A DNA stretch of 64,000 nt from CAXBGS01 sp963975425 (GCA_963975425.1 CAXBGS010000004.1:558001-622000); one strand, 5' to 3'; counted from the stretch's first letter, positions 19,358 to 29,217 are shown. Made by a program: numbers and translations. The notes: generated by a model not told the origin, from the sequence alone.

Positions 19358-22300
19358 TTACGATCCGTCGCCAGTGTGCTTATTTTTATTGGCTTTACGT
19401 TTCGCTTCTAAGAGACGTTCGGTGTAGCTTTTTTCGTTCGCCGGACCGACGGCGGGCTTGTCTTTTTCGGCAAGCGGCTTTGCAGCGGTGGGTTGGTCCA
19501 AGTCGACGGCCGAATCCACCGACGTGGGTTCGAATCGCACGCTAGCCCGGCGTTTCTGCAGCGATTCGTCCATGGCGTCTTTCTGTCGTTTCAGGGCATC
19601 CAACCGCGCCGTCACCGTTGCCTCTGTGTTTTCATCACGGCCGGTGAATTTCTTGATCGATCGGCCTAGCCAGTCGAAATTGATGGCGACACGACGCACA
19701 AAGACGTCGGCCAGAAACAGGCAGCATCCGCTCAACACAAACCAAGGCCACGCATCCTTGATGCTTCGCGCCAACGCCAATCCGCCACGAAACGCGTTGG
19801 CGTTGACTAAATCCTCGGACGGTTCTTCGTCCAAGGGCGACGTGACGATTCCGGTTTCGCCGCCCCGAGGTGCAATCGATGCTAGCGCCTCCAGCAGCGC
19901 CTCATTGGATTCCCGCACACGAAACTCTTCGCTGTACGGCACCGTGACTCCAGTCGTCAGAGGAGCCGCGCCGGGACCCGGCAAGACGTTCACAAAGTAA
20001 CTGCCGGCCGACTCACTGGGAAACGAACCGACATAGCGCCCGGGGGCGGTTTGACGCATACGCAGCGGCAGCGGCTTTAAGTCTGGGCCGAGTGCCGAGG
20101 CGTTCATGTCCAGAAAATTCAGGAACGAGTCATCTTTGTCCAGTGCGTTGACGACGACTTGCACTTCGCCGCCACGCACCTGCGTTGCGATCGAAAACTT
20201 TCCCGTGTCGCCGGTCGGGCGCATCAACCAACGCACCAACTGGCTATAGAACTTGTCATAGCCTTCCCATGCGGTCCAGTCTTCCGCCCAGCGCGCGCCG
20301 GCGTCGGTCGTCATTACGGCGGTGCGGCCCAGTCCATACGTCCAGGCGGCCAGGATCGTTGCGTTTTCCGGCGTGTCCGGTTTAGGCGATTGGATCAATA
20401 CTTGGGCAAGCGGGCTATCCTTGGTCTGGGTAAGCACGAATCCGTTGATGTTCGGCAACACACGCGGCACGCCATCCAACAGCGCGTGGGGAAAGATGAC
20501 TTCGGGGGTGGCACCGCCATCGGGTTCGTAAACCAAAGGCCTGGCAACCCGACGGGCTTCGCGCTGAAAGATTTTTGGCAAGGCGCGACCGGATTGCACG
20601 TAGTAGTATTCGCCGCCCGTTGCCGACGCGATGTTTTGCAGACGCCGGCTTTCGGTCATGCCGTGCGTTGCAACGCCAACAGTGCTGATGGTGATATTAT
20701 TCGTTTTAAAGGCATTGATCGTCGTCGGCGATGGATTGCTGGGGTCGCCGTCGCTAATGATGATGCAGTGTTTGATCGACGCGGGTGTTCGTGCCAGCCC
20801 GGCCACCGCCATCCGCATCGCGGGATCAAACTGCGGCATGTCGCCGGGCGTCATCCGCCCGACCGCAGCGAGCATCGCTTTGCGATTCGGCCCGACTTCC
20901 AACAGTCCCGCCTTTCCGCCCCACATCCATGCGTCACCGTTGCGCGTCCAGTGCAGCAGGCCGGCGTAGTCGGCCGGACCGAGCTGATCGATAGCCGTAC
21001 GCGCGATCACTTTTTGCCAGTGATTTCCGTCGGCCATTTCACTGGCGTGCATGATTAGCGCCAGCGCCCCGACCGCCTGAATTTTCGTGTTGCGTATTTT
21101 AAAATCGACCGGCATCGCCTTTTCGAGATTCGTGCCTGTCCAACCGCCTGCACCAAGCGCTTCGGGACCACCGATCATTAACAGCCCAGCACCAAGCTGT
21201 TGAGTGTTGGTGACCAACATGTCGATTTGTGCATCGGTAAACGACGATATTTTCTCTTGGCTTTCGCCCGAGACCCGCGCGACACCGGCAAGGATGACTG
21301 CGTCGTATGCTTGCAGTTCGGCCAACGACCCGAACAATTCATCGCTCATCTGCGAGACGACTTCGATATTCGCATCTCGCAGCGTATCGATCATCAAATC
21401 AAAGTCGCCCGCATTGGCGCGGTCTTCGATCAACAGCACTCGGCCTTTGCCGCGGACGTAGGTATAGGCGGTTGCGCTGTTGTTTTGAGCGATTCCGTCA
21501 CCGCTTTCGGCATCGGGCACGAATTCGGCTTCATAGGTGTAAGGTGCCGGCTGTTCGATTTGGTGACGCAGCGGGAAAACGTTCTTGCCCGCATCCAACG
21601 TGATGGGTTCTTCCAGCAACAACGACTCTTCGCCAGCAACCTTTTGCTTGACCCGCAACTTTCCCTTGACGGGACCTTTGGCGTTCGCATCGGCATAGTT
21701 GGTCAGCACCACACGAGCTTCAAACGGTTGCCCTTTGCGGATGTCATTGGGCAGATCGATTTTGTCGACAAGGACTTCGTTGGTCGACTCTAATTTTACC
21801 GGCACCACGTCGATGCCGATTCCCGACTCGGCAATTCGCTTGGCCAGTTTCCTGGCTTGTCCGATGTTCTCGTTGCCGTCGGTGACGATCACGATACGGC
21901 GCGACGTGTCCTCGGGCATTGACGCTTGGGCAAGTCCCAGTGCGGATTCCAGATTCGTCGCATCGGTGCCGTCGGGTAACCCTTCCAGTCGACGCACCAT
22001 GATTTCATCGTCATACGGCGGCAGTTCGATCGATGCGTCACGGCCAAAGACAATGATGCCGGCTCGATCTTCGCGAACACGATCGCGGTGTCGACGAACG
22101 TTCCGTGTGACATAGTCCAGCATCACTTGACGCTTTGCCAGTGGGATGCTTTCGGATTGATCCAACAAGTACATCACGGTGACGCGGTCGCTGACCCACA
22201 CCATTTGGACGCCCGCCAGGGCAAAGACGATCGCGGTCCAAACCAGCGTCCTGAATGTCAACGCAAACCAGCGACGCACTGGCCCCAGAGCCGCCAACGA

Positions 22301-22390
22301 TCCGAACCCGATCCACCACAAAATCGGCAACCCCAACATCAGCCACAAGTAGCCGGGATGGTCGAAACCGAGTCGGAAGGGAAGGCTCAT
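19358..22390 (-). CDS. Large membrane protein with VWA and glutamine-amidotransferase-like domains
   Basis: The 1010-residue protein begins with two membrane segments (about 15-35 and 45-65), followed by a VWA domain whose metal site motif D-x-S-x-S is intact (DQSES, residues 77-81) with GTDATNLESAL and IVIVTDGNEN. Later there is a GATase1-like region (GKGRVLLIEDRANAGDFD..., GAGLLMIGGPEALGAGGW) containing a second VWA-like part (HCIIISDGDPSNPSP). A third membrane segment lies about residue 885, before a charged tail. This is the BatA-like / putative glutamine amidotransferase family seen in planctomycetes and Bacteroidetes. Its start overlaps the stop of the CPBP gene by 4 bp. Confidence 0.88.
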   Translation of the reverse strand: MSLPFRLGFDHPGYLWLMLGLPILWWIGFGSLAALGPVRRWFALTFRTLVWTAIVFALAGVQMVWVSDRVTVMYLLDQSESIPLAKRQVMLDYVTRNVRRHRDRVREDRAGIIVFGRDASIELPPYDDEIMVRRLEGLPDGTDATNLESALGLAQASMPEDTSRRIVIVTDGNENIGQARKLAKRIAESGIGIDVVPVKLESTNEVLVDKIDLPNDIRKGQPFEARVVLTNYADANAKGPVKGKLRVKQKVAGEESLLLEEPITLDAGKNVFPLRHQIEQPAPYTYEAEFVPDAESGDGIAQNNSATAYTYVRGKGRVLLIEDRANAGDFDLMIDTLRDANIEVVSQMSDELFGSLAELQAYDAVILAGVARVSGESQEKISSFTDAQIDMLVTNTQQLGAGLLMIGGPEALGAGGWTGTNLEKAMPVDFKIRNTKIQAVGALALIMHASEMADGNHWQKVIARTAIDQLGPADYAGLLHWTRNGDAWMWGGKAGLLEVGPNRKAMLAAVGRMTPGDMPQFDPAMRMAVAGLARTPASIKHCIIISDGDPSNPSPTTINAFKTNNITISTVGVATHGMTESRRLQNIASATGGEYYYVQSGRALPKIFQREARRVARPLVYEPDGGATPEVIFPHALLDGVPRVLPNINGFVLTQTKDSPLAQVLIQSPKPDTPENATILAAWTYGLGRTAVMTTDAGARWAEDWTAWEGYDKFYSQLVRWLMRPTGDTGKFSIATQVRGGEVQVVVNALDKDDSFLNFLDMNASALGPDLKPLPLRMRQTAPGRYVGSFPSESAGSYFVNVLPGPGAAPLTTGVTVPYSEEFRVRESNEALLEALASIAPRGGETGIVTSPLDEEPSEDLVNANAFRGGLALARSIKDAWPWFVLSGCCLFLADVFVRRVAINFDWLGRSIKKFTGRDENTEATVTARLDALKRQKDAMDESLQKRRASVRFEPTSVDSAVDLDQPTAAKPLAEKDKPAVGPANEKSYTERLLEAKRKANKNKHTGDGS

Positions 22391-23463
22391 GCGAGTTCCG
22401 AAGTAGCGGTTGGTTCGTGCCCCGACGCGGATTCGATCCCGGTCGCAGGTTCGATCCCGGTCGCAGGTTCGATCCCGCGTGCCAGGTCACGGTCTTGATC
22501 GGAATGGCCTCGATCGGGATGGCCATACAAAACAGAGGCGGCGATCACCACTGCGATCCCCATCATACCGAGTCCGATGATTGACAGGGAAACCATGATG
22601 GCCGGAACCGCCAAAACGTCACTTTGTTCCTCTGGCGCATAAACAACGGCGACGACGCTGATCACGTTATTGACAAAGTGCCCGATGATCGCCGGGAAAA
22701 GGGACGCACTGCGCCACGAGACCCATCCCAGAAACATGCCCAGCGGCAGCACGGCGATCACATGCACAAAGTCCATGTGGAAAGCAGCAAAAAGTGTTGA
22801 CGCAATCAATATGCCCACGATCGGACCGGCGGATTTTGTCAATCGAGTCTGCACATATCCACGGAACAAAAGCTCTTCGCAAATTGCCGGCGTCGCGCCG
22901 ATCATCAGTGCCAGCGGGATTAAGAAACCGCTTTGGCCGTGACTGCGAAAAACATCGGACATCATTTTCAACGATGCACTTTCGGTCATGAACTGGCCGA
23001 CGATCACGGACGAAACCAAGCCCACCAACGGCGTTGCGGCAGCCGCCGCGAACCAGGTCCAAACCGGCCAATTGCCTCGCACCAGGCCCAGCCGACGCCG
23101 GGTTTCCACCGGTGACAGCCAAGCCGCAACCAAGGCAGGCAACACCAGCATCAATTGCGGCGTCACGACCATGACGAACAAACCCACGCGTGATGCGAGC
23201 ACTTCTTGCATCGCGTCGACACTCGAAAACATCGCCATCGTGATTTCGCCGTGCACCAACGCGAACGCGACCACGGTCATCACGGTGCTGGCGGCAATAA
23301 AGACGACCAACGAGGCGCACACGACGGCTAATGTCGTCCACCACCGTGGGCGTTTTGCCACGCGTGCAGGCTGGTTGATTGCCTGGCCAACGTGCGGTCC
23401 ATCCGCATCATCCGTCCGCGCGGCGAGATATGGATTCGGCTCGGGTGGAAAACTGGACGACAT
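22387..23463 (-). CDS. CPBP-family intramembrane metalloprotease (CAAX protease-like)
   Basis: The 358-residue protein has about eight membrane segments and the CPBP/Abi motifs: EELLFRGYVQTRL (paired Glu plus Arg), FAAFHMDFVHV (His) and IIGHFVNNVIS (His-x3-Asn). These residues form the intramembrane protease site in this family. The last 35 residues are soluble and contain a tandem 6-residue repeat (GIEPAT, GIEPAT, GIESAS), encoded by the 18-bp repeats at 22430-22483. The stop overlaps the next gene's start by 4 bp, so it is probably co-translated with the VWA protein. The 220 bp upstream to argC hold no gene. Confidence 0.9.
   Translation of the reverse strand: MSSSFPPEPNPYLAARTDDADGPHVGQAINQPARVAKRPRWWTTLAVVCASLVVFIAASTVMTVVAFALVHGEITMAMFSSVDAMQEVLASRVGLFVMVVTPQLMLVLPALVAAWLSPVETRRRLGLVRGNWPVWTWFAAAAATPLVGLVSSVIVGQFMTESASLKMMSDVFRSHGQSGFLIPLALMIGATPAICEELLFRGYVQTRLTKSAGPIVGILIASTLFAAFHMDFVHVIAVLPLGMFLGWVSWRSASLFPAIIGHFVNNVISVVAVVYAPEEQSDVLAVPAIMVSLSIIGLGMMGIAVVIAASVLYGHPDRGHSDQDRDLARGIEPATGIEPATGIESASGHEPTATSELA
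22430..22483 (-). repeat. Three 18-bp tandem repeats in the CPBP gene 3' end
   Basis: Three contiguous 18-bp units (22430-22447, 22448-22465, 22466-22483) share the core TTCGATCCC; the first two differ at only one base and the third is diverged at its end. They are in frame and encode the 6-residue repeat GIEPAT, so changes in copy number would lengthen or shorten the protein tail without a frameshift. Confidence 0.85.
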
Positions 23464-23684
23464 AAGTCGCTCACATTACGGGTGAGGGTGAGTCAGTACA
23501 CTCTAGCACTCACTCGTACAGAGGAACAAGCGAACAGCAACTCGCAACGGGTGAAGGATTCGCCCGGCGCCATTAGGCTTCACTAGGCTCGGCACTTTGG
23601 AACTGTCGCCCGACGCCGACACCAGACGCCGACGCGATACCTGCCGCGAACGCAAAAAACCTGCTTCCACAGCAAAATCCGCCG

Positions 23685-24695
23685 CTACAGCAGACCGGTC
23701 GTTTCGTCTAAATCGAACATCACGTTCATATTTTGGACGGCCGCGCCGCTGGCACCCTTGGCCAAATTGTCAATCGCACACACCAGTATCGTACGCGTGC
23801 CGGCATCCCGAACCGCCATTTGCACAAAGTTTGTTCCCGAGACATGTTTGGTCGCTGGCAAGTGTTGCACCGGTGTCACGAATGGACACTTGGCGAATTG
23901 CCGTTGCCAACATTCCATGATCTCATCTGAACTGGTGCCTTGATTGCGTACATAGATCGTTGACAGAATCCCGCGATCCATGGGCGTCAAATGAGGCGTG
24001 AACAGAATATCAATCGGCGTGCCACTGACGCGGTGCACCAGATCAGCGATCTCGGGTTGGTGACGATGAGCGGCGACCGCATAAGCGGCAATCGATTCGT
24101 TCGTTTCACAGTACAACGTCGCCAGCTTGGCCGATCGTCCGGCACCGCTAACACCACTCTTGCTGTCGACGATGATATCGCCCGATTCGATCAGGCCGTT
24201 TTGCAGCAGCGGCGCCAAAGGCAGGATTGCTGACGTCGGATAACATCCAGGATTGGCGACAACATCCGCCGCTCGTATTTCGTCCGCAAAAAATTCTGGC
24301 ATTCCGTACGCCGTCTTTCCAACACGCTCGGGCCAGGGATGCTTGACGTCGTACCATTTTTCATAGACGGCCAGATCCGACAACCGAAAGTCTGCGCTGA
24401 AATCAATCACGCGCGTGCCATGACCGACCAAATCGTGCACCGTCTGGGCCGCGGCGCCGTGGGGTAAGCAACACATCACGACGTCGCATCGCTGAGCCAT
24501 GGATTCGGCGTCGAGCGTTTCCAATTCGAGATCCAATCGGCCGGCTAGCGACGGATGAACCTCCGCGATCTTTTTGCCGGCGTCGGCCCGACTGGTGGCC
24601 GCGACAACCTGGGCGGATGGGTGATTGCACAGAATCCGCGCGGCTTCCAGTGCGGTGTAGCCGGTCGCGCCGACAATGCCAACGGCGATAGTCAT
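23685..24695 (-). CDS. argC: N-acetyl-gamma-glutamyl-phosphate reductase
   Basis: The 336-residue protein carries the nucleotide-binding motif GIVGATGYTALEAARIL at the N-terminus, LPHGAAAQ, and the catalytic cysteine Cys151 in VANPGCYPTSAIL, with the conserved His in AAHRHQPEI. This is ArgC, which reduces N-acetylglutamyl phosphate to the semialdehyde in arginine synthesis, using NADPH. Length is normal for the family. It starts 11 bp after the stop of the exported protein of unknown function upstream, so they may share a transcript. No other arg genes lie in the window. Confidence 0.96.
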   Translation of the reverse strand: MTIAVGIVGATGYTALEAARILCNHPSAQVVAATSRADAGKKIAEVHPSLAGRLDLELETLDAESMAQRCDVVMCCLPHGAAAQTVHDLVGHGTRVIDFSADFRLSDLAVYEKWYDVKHPWPERVGKTAYGMPEFFADEIRAADVVANPGCYPTSAILPLAPLLQNGLIESGDIIVDSKSGVSGAGRSAKLATLYCETNESIAAYAVAAHRHQPEIADLVHRVSGTPIDILFTPHLTPMDRGILSTIYVRNQGTSSDEIMECWQRQFAKCPFVTPVQHLPATKHVSGTNFVQMAVRDAGTRTILVCAIDNLAKGASGAAVQNMNVMFDLDETTGLL

Positions 24696-24706
24696 GAAAG
24701 TGGATC

Positions 24707-25414
24707 TTAGGGAAAGGCGATAATCGTGCCGGCGATCGCGGCTGCTTCACCGATCGCCGCGCGTCGCTCGTAGGGAGGACGTTGCAGCATGATCGGGGCA
24801 CACGACCCGGACCGATAGTATCCCAGAGTCGACTCACATTCGAAAGGATCGCGCACAATCATCAGATAGGGCAACATCGGCACCGTCGCAAAGAACCTGG
24901 CCCCACTGGCGAGCGGTTGCAGGTGTGGATAGCGTTCATGGCCGTGACGTTCCAGCATTCGGTCTTCGAAATACCGAGGGTGCGAAAACGTATCGGCGGC
25001 CGCCCACTGACCAACCGACCAATTCCAGCTTTCACCACGATCGGCGGGACTTTCAGGCAGCATTTGAGTCGGCTGCGGTTCGCCCTCACGAAACCCCTCG
25101 GGGACGCGGCCGTTGCCGATATCGGCCGTCTGAATCGTGGGAGCCGTGAGTATCGGCAGCACAATGCGGCCGCCTTCGACGCGGGGCTGACGAGTCTTGT
25201 CGAGACTGCTCAGAATACTGGTTTCGGTGTCGGCCGATGCGTCATTGCGCGGACGAGCATCGTCTTGCGCGATCGTCGACACACAGCAAGCGGCGCACAG
25301 GACCGCGGTTACGGCCAAGGCAGTCGTCGTTCGTGCCGAGCCAAGCCGTGGCTCGAGGACAGACGTTCTCGAGAATGGCGTTGTGAAAAAAAACGCTGTG
25401 AAACTTGTCTTCAT
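24707..25414 (-). CDS. Exported protein of unknown function upstream of argC
   Basis: I do not recognise this 235-residue protein. It has an N-terminal hydrophilic stretch of about 30 residues, a hydrophobic signal-like segment (TTALAVTAVLCAACCVSTIA) and a mature part with few clear motifs. Visible landmarks are ESWNWSVGQWAAADTFSHPRYFEDRMLERHG, YPHLQPLASGARFFATVPMLPYLM and CESTLGYYRSGSCAPIM near the end, a region with two cysteines that could pair. The context (G-H-E-R-Y, many aromatics) suggests a compact periplasmic or outer-membrane protein. It is probably co-transcribed with argC, although a link to arginine synthesis is not evident. Confidence 0.7.
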   Translation of the reverse strand: MKTSFTAFFFTTPFSRTSVLEPRLGSARTTTALAVTAVLCAACCVSTIAQDDARPRNDASADTETSILSSLDKTRQPRVEGGRIVLPILTAPTIQTADIGNGRVPEGFREGEPQPTQMLPESPADRGESWNWSVGQWAAADTFSHPRYFEDRMLERHGHERYPHLQPLASGARFFATVPMLPYLMIVRDPFECESTLGYYRSGSCAPIMLQRPPYERRAAIGEAAAIAGTIIAFP

Positions 25415-25521
25415 CTTCCGTTCCGTCGGTAGTAAGTTCCTCTTCGTCCTTGGTTTCGTCCATCGCCGACACGCGTATCAGCCGAACCACCATCGTCCTC
25501 ACAACCGTTACGACCGGAACA

Positions 25522-26118
25522 TCACTTGGGGACGTCTGTCGACTTCGCATCCGACGCGGCGTTCGATGGATCGCTGTCCTTTTTCGCCGTCGCCTTTTTC
25601 TCAACAAATTTCAGCGATGCACTGTTCATGCAATATCGCTTGCCGGTGGGTCTGGGCCCGTCGTCAAAGACGTGTCCGAGGTGAGCGCCACAGCGTTTAC
25701 AGTGCACCTCGATCCGCGTGTAAATCAGTTTCCAGTCTTTGCGGAGCCCCAGATTTTTCTTGTTCAAGGGTGCATAGAAACTCGGCCAACCGGTCCCCGA
25801 CTTGTACTTCGTTTCGCTTGAAAAGAGCGGTAAATCGCAAACGACACAGCGGTACATTCCGTCTTTTTTGTTATCCCAGTACAAGTTGCGAAATGCAGGC
25901 TCGGTCGCCTCTTTTTGAGTCACGTTGTACTGCATGGCCGATAGCGATTTTTTTAATTCGGCGTCGGATTTCGGCCTGTACGGTTGGTCGGCAACGGCAT
26001 TTGTTTTGCGCGCGGTGGGTCCGGTGTCGTCATCGGCAAACGATTCCAGCGTGATTCCGCCGACAATGACACAGGCCACGATGATCCAGATCATGTGTTT
26101 TGGTGCAGTCAGATTCAT
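25522..26118 (-). CDS. msrB: Exported peptide-methionine (R)-S-oxide reductase
   Basis: I take the ATG at 26118 (MNLTAPKHMIWIIVACVIVGG), which gives a membrane anchor or signal; an ATG at 26133 adds five residues. The domain has both zinc C-x2-C pairs (CVVCDLPLF and CKRCGAHLGH), the GTGWPSF motif, and the catalytic Cys in GKRYCMNSASLKF, so it is a complete MsrB that repairs oxidised methionine. The C-terminal 25 residues are a low-complexity Lys/Ser/Asp tail. An export leader indicates repair of envelope proteins. Confidence 0.95.
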   Translation of the reverse strand: MNLTAPKHMIWIIVACVIVGGITLESFADDDTGPTARKTNAVADQPYRPKSDAELKKSLSAMQYNVTQKEATEPAFRNLYWDNKKDGMYRCVVCDLPLFSSETKYKSGTGWPSFYAPLNKKNLGLRKDWKLIYTRIEVHCKRCGAHLGHVFDDGPRPTGKRYCMNSASLKFVEKKATAKKDSDPSNAASDAKSTDVPK

Positions 26119-26251
26119 CCCAATGGTCTCCAAGTGTTATTCGTCGCCACGGGTCGAACCGGGGCGGGCTCAATGCGGCATCATTTTTGTATGCGTATAA
26201 TGGTCGCTCTTGTATCACGTCCACCTTAGCTAATCACGGCTTTTCTATTGT

Positions 26252-27400
26252 ATGTCCGCTGTCGAGCTTTGTGGAATCGGAAAGTCGTACCGAGGCGCGA
26301 GGATCCTGCAAGATTTGGACTTGCACGTCGAATCGGGCCAATATGTCGTCTTGCTGGGGCCTAGCGGGTGCGGAAAAACAACCACCCTGCGAATCATCGC
26401 CGGACTTGAGCCGCCCGATGCCGGAACGGTCCGGATCGACGGACGCGAGGTCAGCTCGACGCCGCCGTCACAGCGAGACGTTGCGATGGTGTTTCAGGAC
26501 GATGCGCTGTATCCGCATCTGACCGTTCGACAATCGATCGCGTATGGCCTTCGCTGCATCGTGTCCCGCGAAGAATCGGATCGACGCATCACCGAGGCAG
26601 CCGAGATGGTCTCGGTCGCTTCGCTGCTGGATCGACGGCCCAGGGGACTAAGCGGCGGTGAACTGCGCCGCGCCTCGGTCGCCAAGGCAATCGCCCGTCG
26701 CGCGCCGGTACGGTTGTTGGACGAACCACTGTCGGCCGTCGACGCATCGGCAGTACACACAATTCAAGACGACTTGCTGCGATGGCATCGCAGCTATCCC
26801 GGCACGACACTGCATGTGACGCACGACGGTAACGAAGCAATGCGGATGGCCGACAAGATCGCCGTTATGGATGACGGTCGCGTTGTGCAGTTTGATACTC
26901 CCACTGAAATCTATCGTCGCCCGTCAACCGTTGACGTAGCAGTGGCGGTCGGCTGGCCGCCGATCAGTTTCCTCAAAGCGAGCTGGTCAAATGGCTTGTT
27001 GCAGTTCGTCGACGTGCCAGGTTTCGATCAAGCCAGCGGGGAAACGGCCAGTATTCCGTCGGCAGGCTTGAGTGACTTGCGTGCGGGACTTGGCGAATTG
27101 CCAGCGGGGCTCGATGACCAGGATCGCGCACTGCTCATCGGCATTCGCCCAGACCATTGGCGGAATTCATCCGAGCAGACTGACGATCAGGTTCCGGCGA
27201 TTGCGATCGACGCACAACTTTTAAGCCTGCGGCAGATTGACCACCGCTGGATGGCTTCATTTCAAATCGGCGCCACATTCGTCTCAGCCATGTTCGCGTC
27301 ACCGGACAAGCTGGTCGTGGGACAGACGCACCGAATCAACGCGGCCATCGGAAACCTTCACATCTTTGATGCCGCCTCGCGGCGGCGTCTTGGTCATTAG
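26252..27400 (+). CDS. ABC transporter ATP-binding protein (MalK/UgpC-like), orphan
   Basis: The 382-residue protein has a Walker A (GPSGCGKTT, 36-44), a Q-loop (VFQDD, Gln82), a signature LSGGELRR (133-140) and a Walker B (RLLDEP, with D157/E158), then an H-loop His in VTHDGNEAM. The signature has Glu in place of the usual Gln. After residue 230 there is a TOBE-like domain (ALLIGIRPDHW...). This is the layout of sugar- or polyol-transporter ATPases. No permease or binding-protein genes are adjacent, so it either serves transporters elsewhere or has another role. Confidence 0.88.
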   Translation: MSAVELCGIGKSYRGARILQDLDLHVESGQYVVLLGPSGCGKTTTLRIIAGLEPPDAGTVRIDGREVSSTPPSQRDVAMVFQDDALYPHLTVRQSIAYGLRCIVSREESDRRITEAAEMVSVASLLDRRPRGLSGGELRRASVAKAIARRAPVRLLDEPLSAVDASAVHTIQDDLLRWHRSYPGTTLHVTHDGNEAMRMADKIAVMDDGRVVQFDTPTEIYRRPSTVDVAVAVGWPPISFLKASWSNGLLQFVDVPGFDQASGETASIPSAGLSDLRAGLGELPAGLDDQDRALLIGIRPDHWRNSSEQTDDQVPAIAIDAQLLSLRQIDHRWMASFQIGATFVSAMFASPDKLVVGQTHRINAAIGNLHIFDAASRRRLGH

Positions 27401-27474
27401 CGCATTCGGCGCATTCGATTCTGCTCTGAATTGCTCCGCTGCCAAACAATCGAATTGTCGGCTAGGATGCCGTC

Positions 27475-28236
27475 ATGGAAACATTGATCGACTACATCCC
27501 GTTGGTGCTAATCCTTTGCTTTGGGATCTTTGTGCAATCTGCTGCCGGTTTTGCTGCCGGACTCTTGATCGTTCCGTCGTTGTTGTACATCGGCTACCCG
27601 CTTCCCGAAGCACAAGCATCGATGTTGGTCGCAACGATTCCGCAAAACATTTGGGGTGTCTGGTCGCTGCGTGACACATTGACGCCGCGCAAAGTTGCAG
27701 GACCGGGGATCGGCCGCATCTTGTTCTTGCCGCTTGGCGTTTTCGCGCTTCAACATTTAGAACTGTTGTCGCCGGTGACGCTGCGACAAATCGTCGGCGG
27801 ATTCGTATTAGCGGCGACGACGGCAACGATTTACTTGCGTCCAACGCCTCGGGAACACTTGCATCCGGGCTGGAGCTTCCTGGCGTTTCCGCTGTCGGGA
27901 TTCCTGCAAGGATTGGTCGGCATGGGCGGACCGCCGATGGTATTTTGGGTGCAATCGCACGACTGGAGCACTCGTCAGACGCGTGCTTTCCTATTTTCGA
28001 TGTACTTGGTCAGCATCATTCCTGCGCTGGGCATCTTGTTCTATTTTTTTGGGGAACGCGTGATCAAACCCGGCATGATTTCTGCTCTGACGATTCCGCT
28101 GCTGTTACTTAGCACCTATTTGGGGCTTGAACTTGGCAACCGTCTGGGACGACATCGACTGCGTCGATTGACATTCGGCCTACTGCTAATGATGGGGTTG
28201 ATGGGCTTGATGTCACCTTGGATGCCGGGCAATTGA
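27475..28236 (+). CDS. TauE/SafE-family sulfite exporter-like permease
   Basis: The 253-residue protein has about seven to eight membrane segments in two halves, with the family's repeated motif near the N-terminus (FVQSAAGFAAGLLIVPSLLYIGYPLPEAQASML) and again in the second half (PLSGFLQGLVGMGGPPMVFWV). These proteins are candidate exporters of sulfite or organosulfonates, but the substrate here is unknown. It is transcribed with or just after the ABC ATPase (75 bp gap). Confidence 0.88.
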   Translation: METLIDYIPLVLILCFGIFVQSAAGFAAGLLIVPSLLYIGYPLPEAQASMLVATIPQNIWGVWSLRDTLTPRKVAGPGIGRILFLPLGVFALQHLELLSPVTLRQIVGGFVLAATTATIYLRPTPREHLHPGWSFLAFPLSGFLQGLVGMGGPPMVFWVQSHDWSTRQTRAFLFSMYLVSIIPALGILFYFFGERVIKPGMISALTIPLLLLSTYLGLELGNRLGRHRLRRLTFGLLLMMGLMGLMSPWMPGN

Positions 28237-28323
28237 TTTAGCCGCTTCGGTGGTGTTGATCGTGGTGATCAATGATCCGGCGACACCGGCATGTCTTTTC
28301 TATCGCAATAAGGAAAGAACCAG

Positions 28324-29217
28324 ATGTTATTGGCAAGTGCGATCGAAATCGCCGAAGGCACCTCGTTGTATTCCGCCGATTCGCTGATTGCGCTACTGGC
28401 GTTAACGGCGATGGAAATCGTCTTGGGGATCGACAACATCGTCTTCATCGCGATCATCACCGGCCGTTTGCCGCCACAAAAGCGTTCATTCGCTCGCCGG
28501 TTCGGGTTGTTCCTTGCAATGGGCATGCGCATCGTTCTGCTGATGATGATCGGCTGGCTGATGCAACTGGAAGGTTCGCTGTTTCAACTGTCAGACTTTG
28601 CCCCGACAGCCAGGATCGCCGAAGAATTGATGGCGGACCCGCACGTCAACGACGTCTCCGGCCGCGACCTGATTCTATTGTTCGGCGGCCTCTTTCTGCT
28701 GTACACCGCCGTGCGAGAAATCCACCACAAGATCGAAGGCAGCGAAGAGGAAGCCGAGATTGGTAATCTTCCTTTTGACGAAGGCGGCGCGAGTGACGGC
28801 GTCACGCCGGCCGATCAAGCCAAACCCGGCATCACCGTGGGCGGCGTCCTGTTTCGTATCGCGTTCATGGATGTGATATTTTCGCTGGACTCGGTAATCA
28901 CGGCCGTCGGCATGGCGCAGCACATCGAAATCATGGTCCTGGCCATCGTCATCTCCGTCGGCGTGATGATCATCTTTGCAAACCAGATCAGCGACTTTGT
29001 TCAAGAACATCCCACGGTCAAAATGCTGGCGTTGTCATTCCTGATGCTGATCGGCGTGGTGCTGGTCAGTGAGTCGGTCGGAACACCGATCAGCAAAGGT
29101 TATGTGTATTTCGCGATGGGCTTTTCGCTAACCGTCGAGTTTTTGAATCTGCGCATGCAGATGAAACGTTATCGCCCCAGTCACGGTGAAGGCGAAATCG
29201 GGAACACAAGAGTATAA
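28324..29217 (+). CDS. TerC-family membrane protein
   Basis: The 297-residue protein has seven or more membrane segments. The TerC features are the acidic intramembrane motifs ALTAMEIVLGIDNIVFIAI near the N-terminus, a matching second half IAFMDVIFSLDSVITAVGMA, and YVYFAMGFSLTVEFLNLRMQMK at the end. In known homologues TerC proteins help export manganese or protect metal loading of exoenzymes. I looked for a yybP-ykoY (Mn) riboswitch in the 87 bp upstream and saw none. GGAAAG lies 8 bp before the ATG. Confidence 0.92.
   Translation: MLLASAIEIAEGTSLYSADSLIALLALTAMEIVLGIDNIVFIAIITGRLPPQKRSFARRFGLFLAMGMRIVLLMMIGWLMQLEGSLFQLSDFAPTARIAEELMADPHVNDVSGRDLILLFGGLFLLYTAVREIHHKIEGSEEEAEIGNLPFDEGGASDGVTPADQAKPGITVGGVLFRIAFMDVIFSLDSVITAVGMAQHIEIMVLAIVISVGVMIIFANQISDFVQEHPTVKMLALSFLMLIGVVLVSESVGTPISKGYVYFAMGFSLTVEFLNLRMQMKRYRPSHGEGEIGNTRV

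Noticed and set aside
28237..28323. Possible manganese (yybP-ykoY) riboswitch before terC
   Set aside because: The conserved elements of that class are not visible in these 87 bases.
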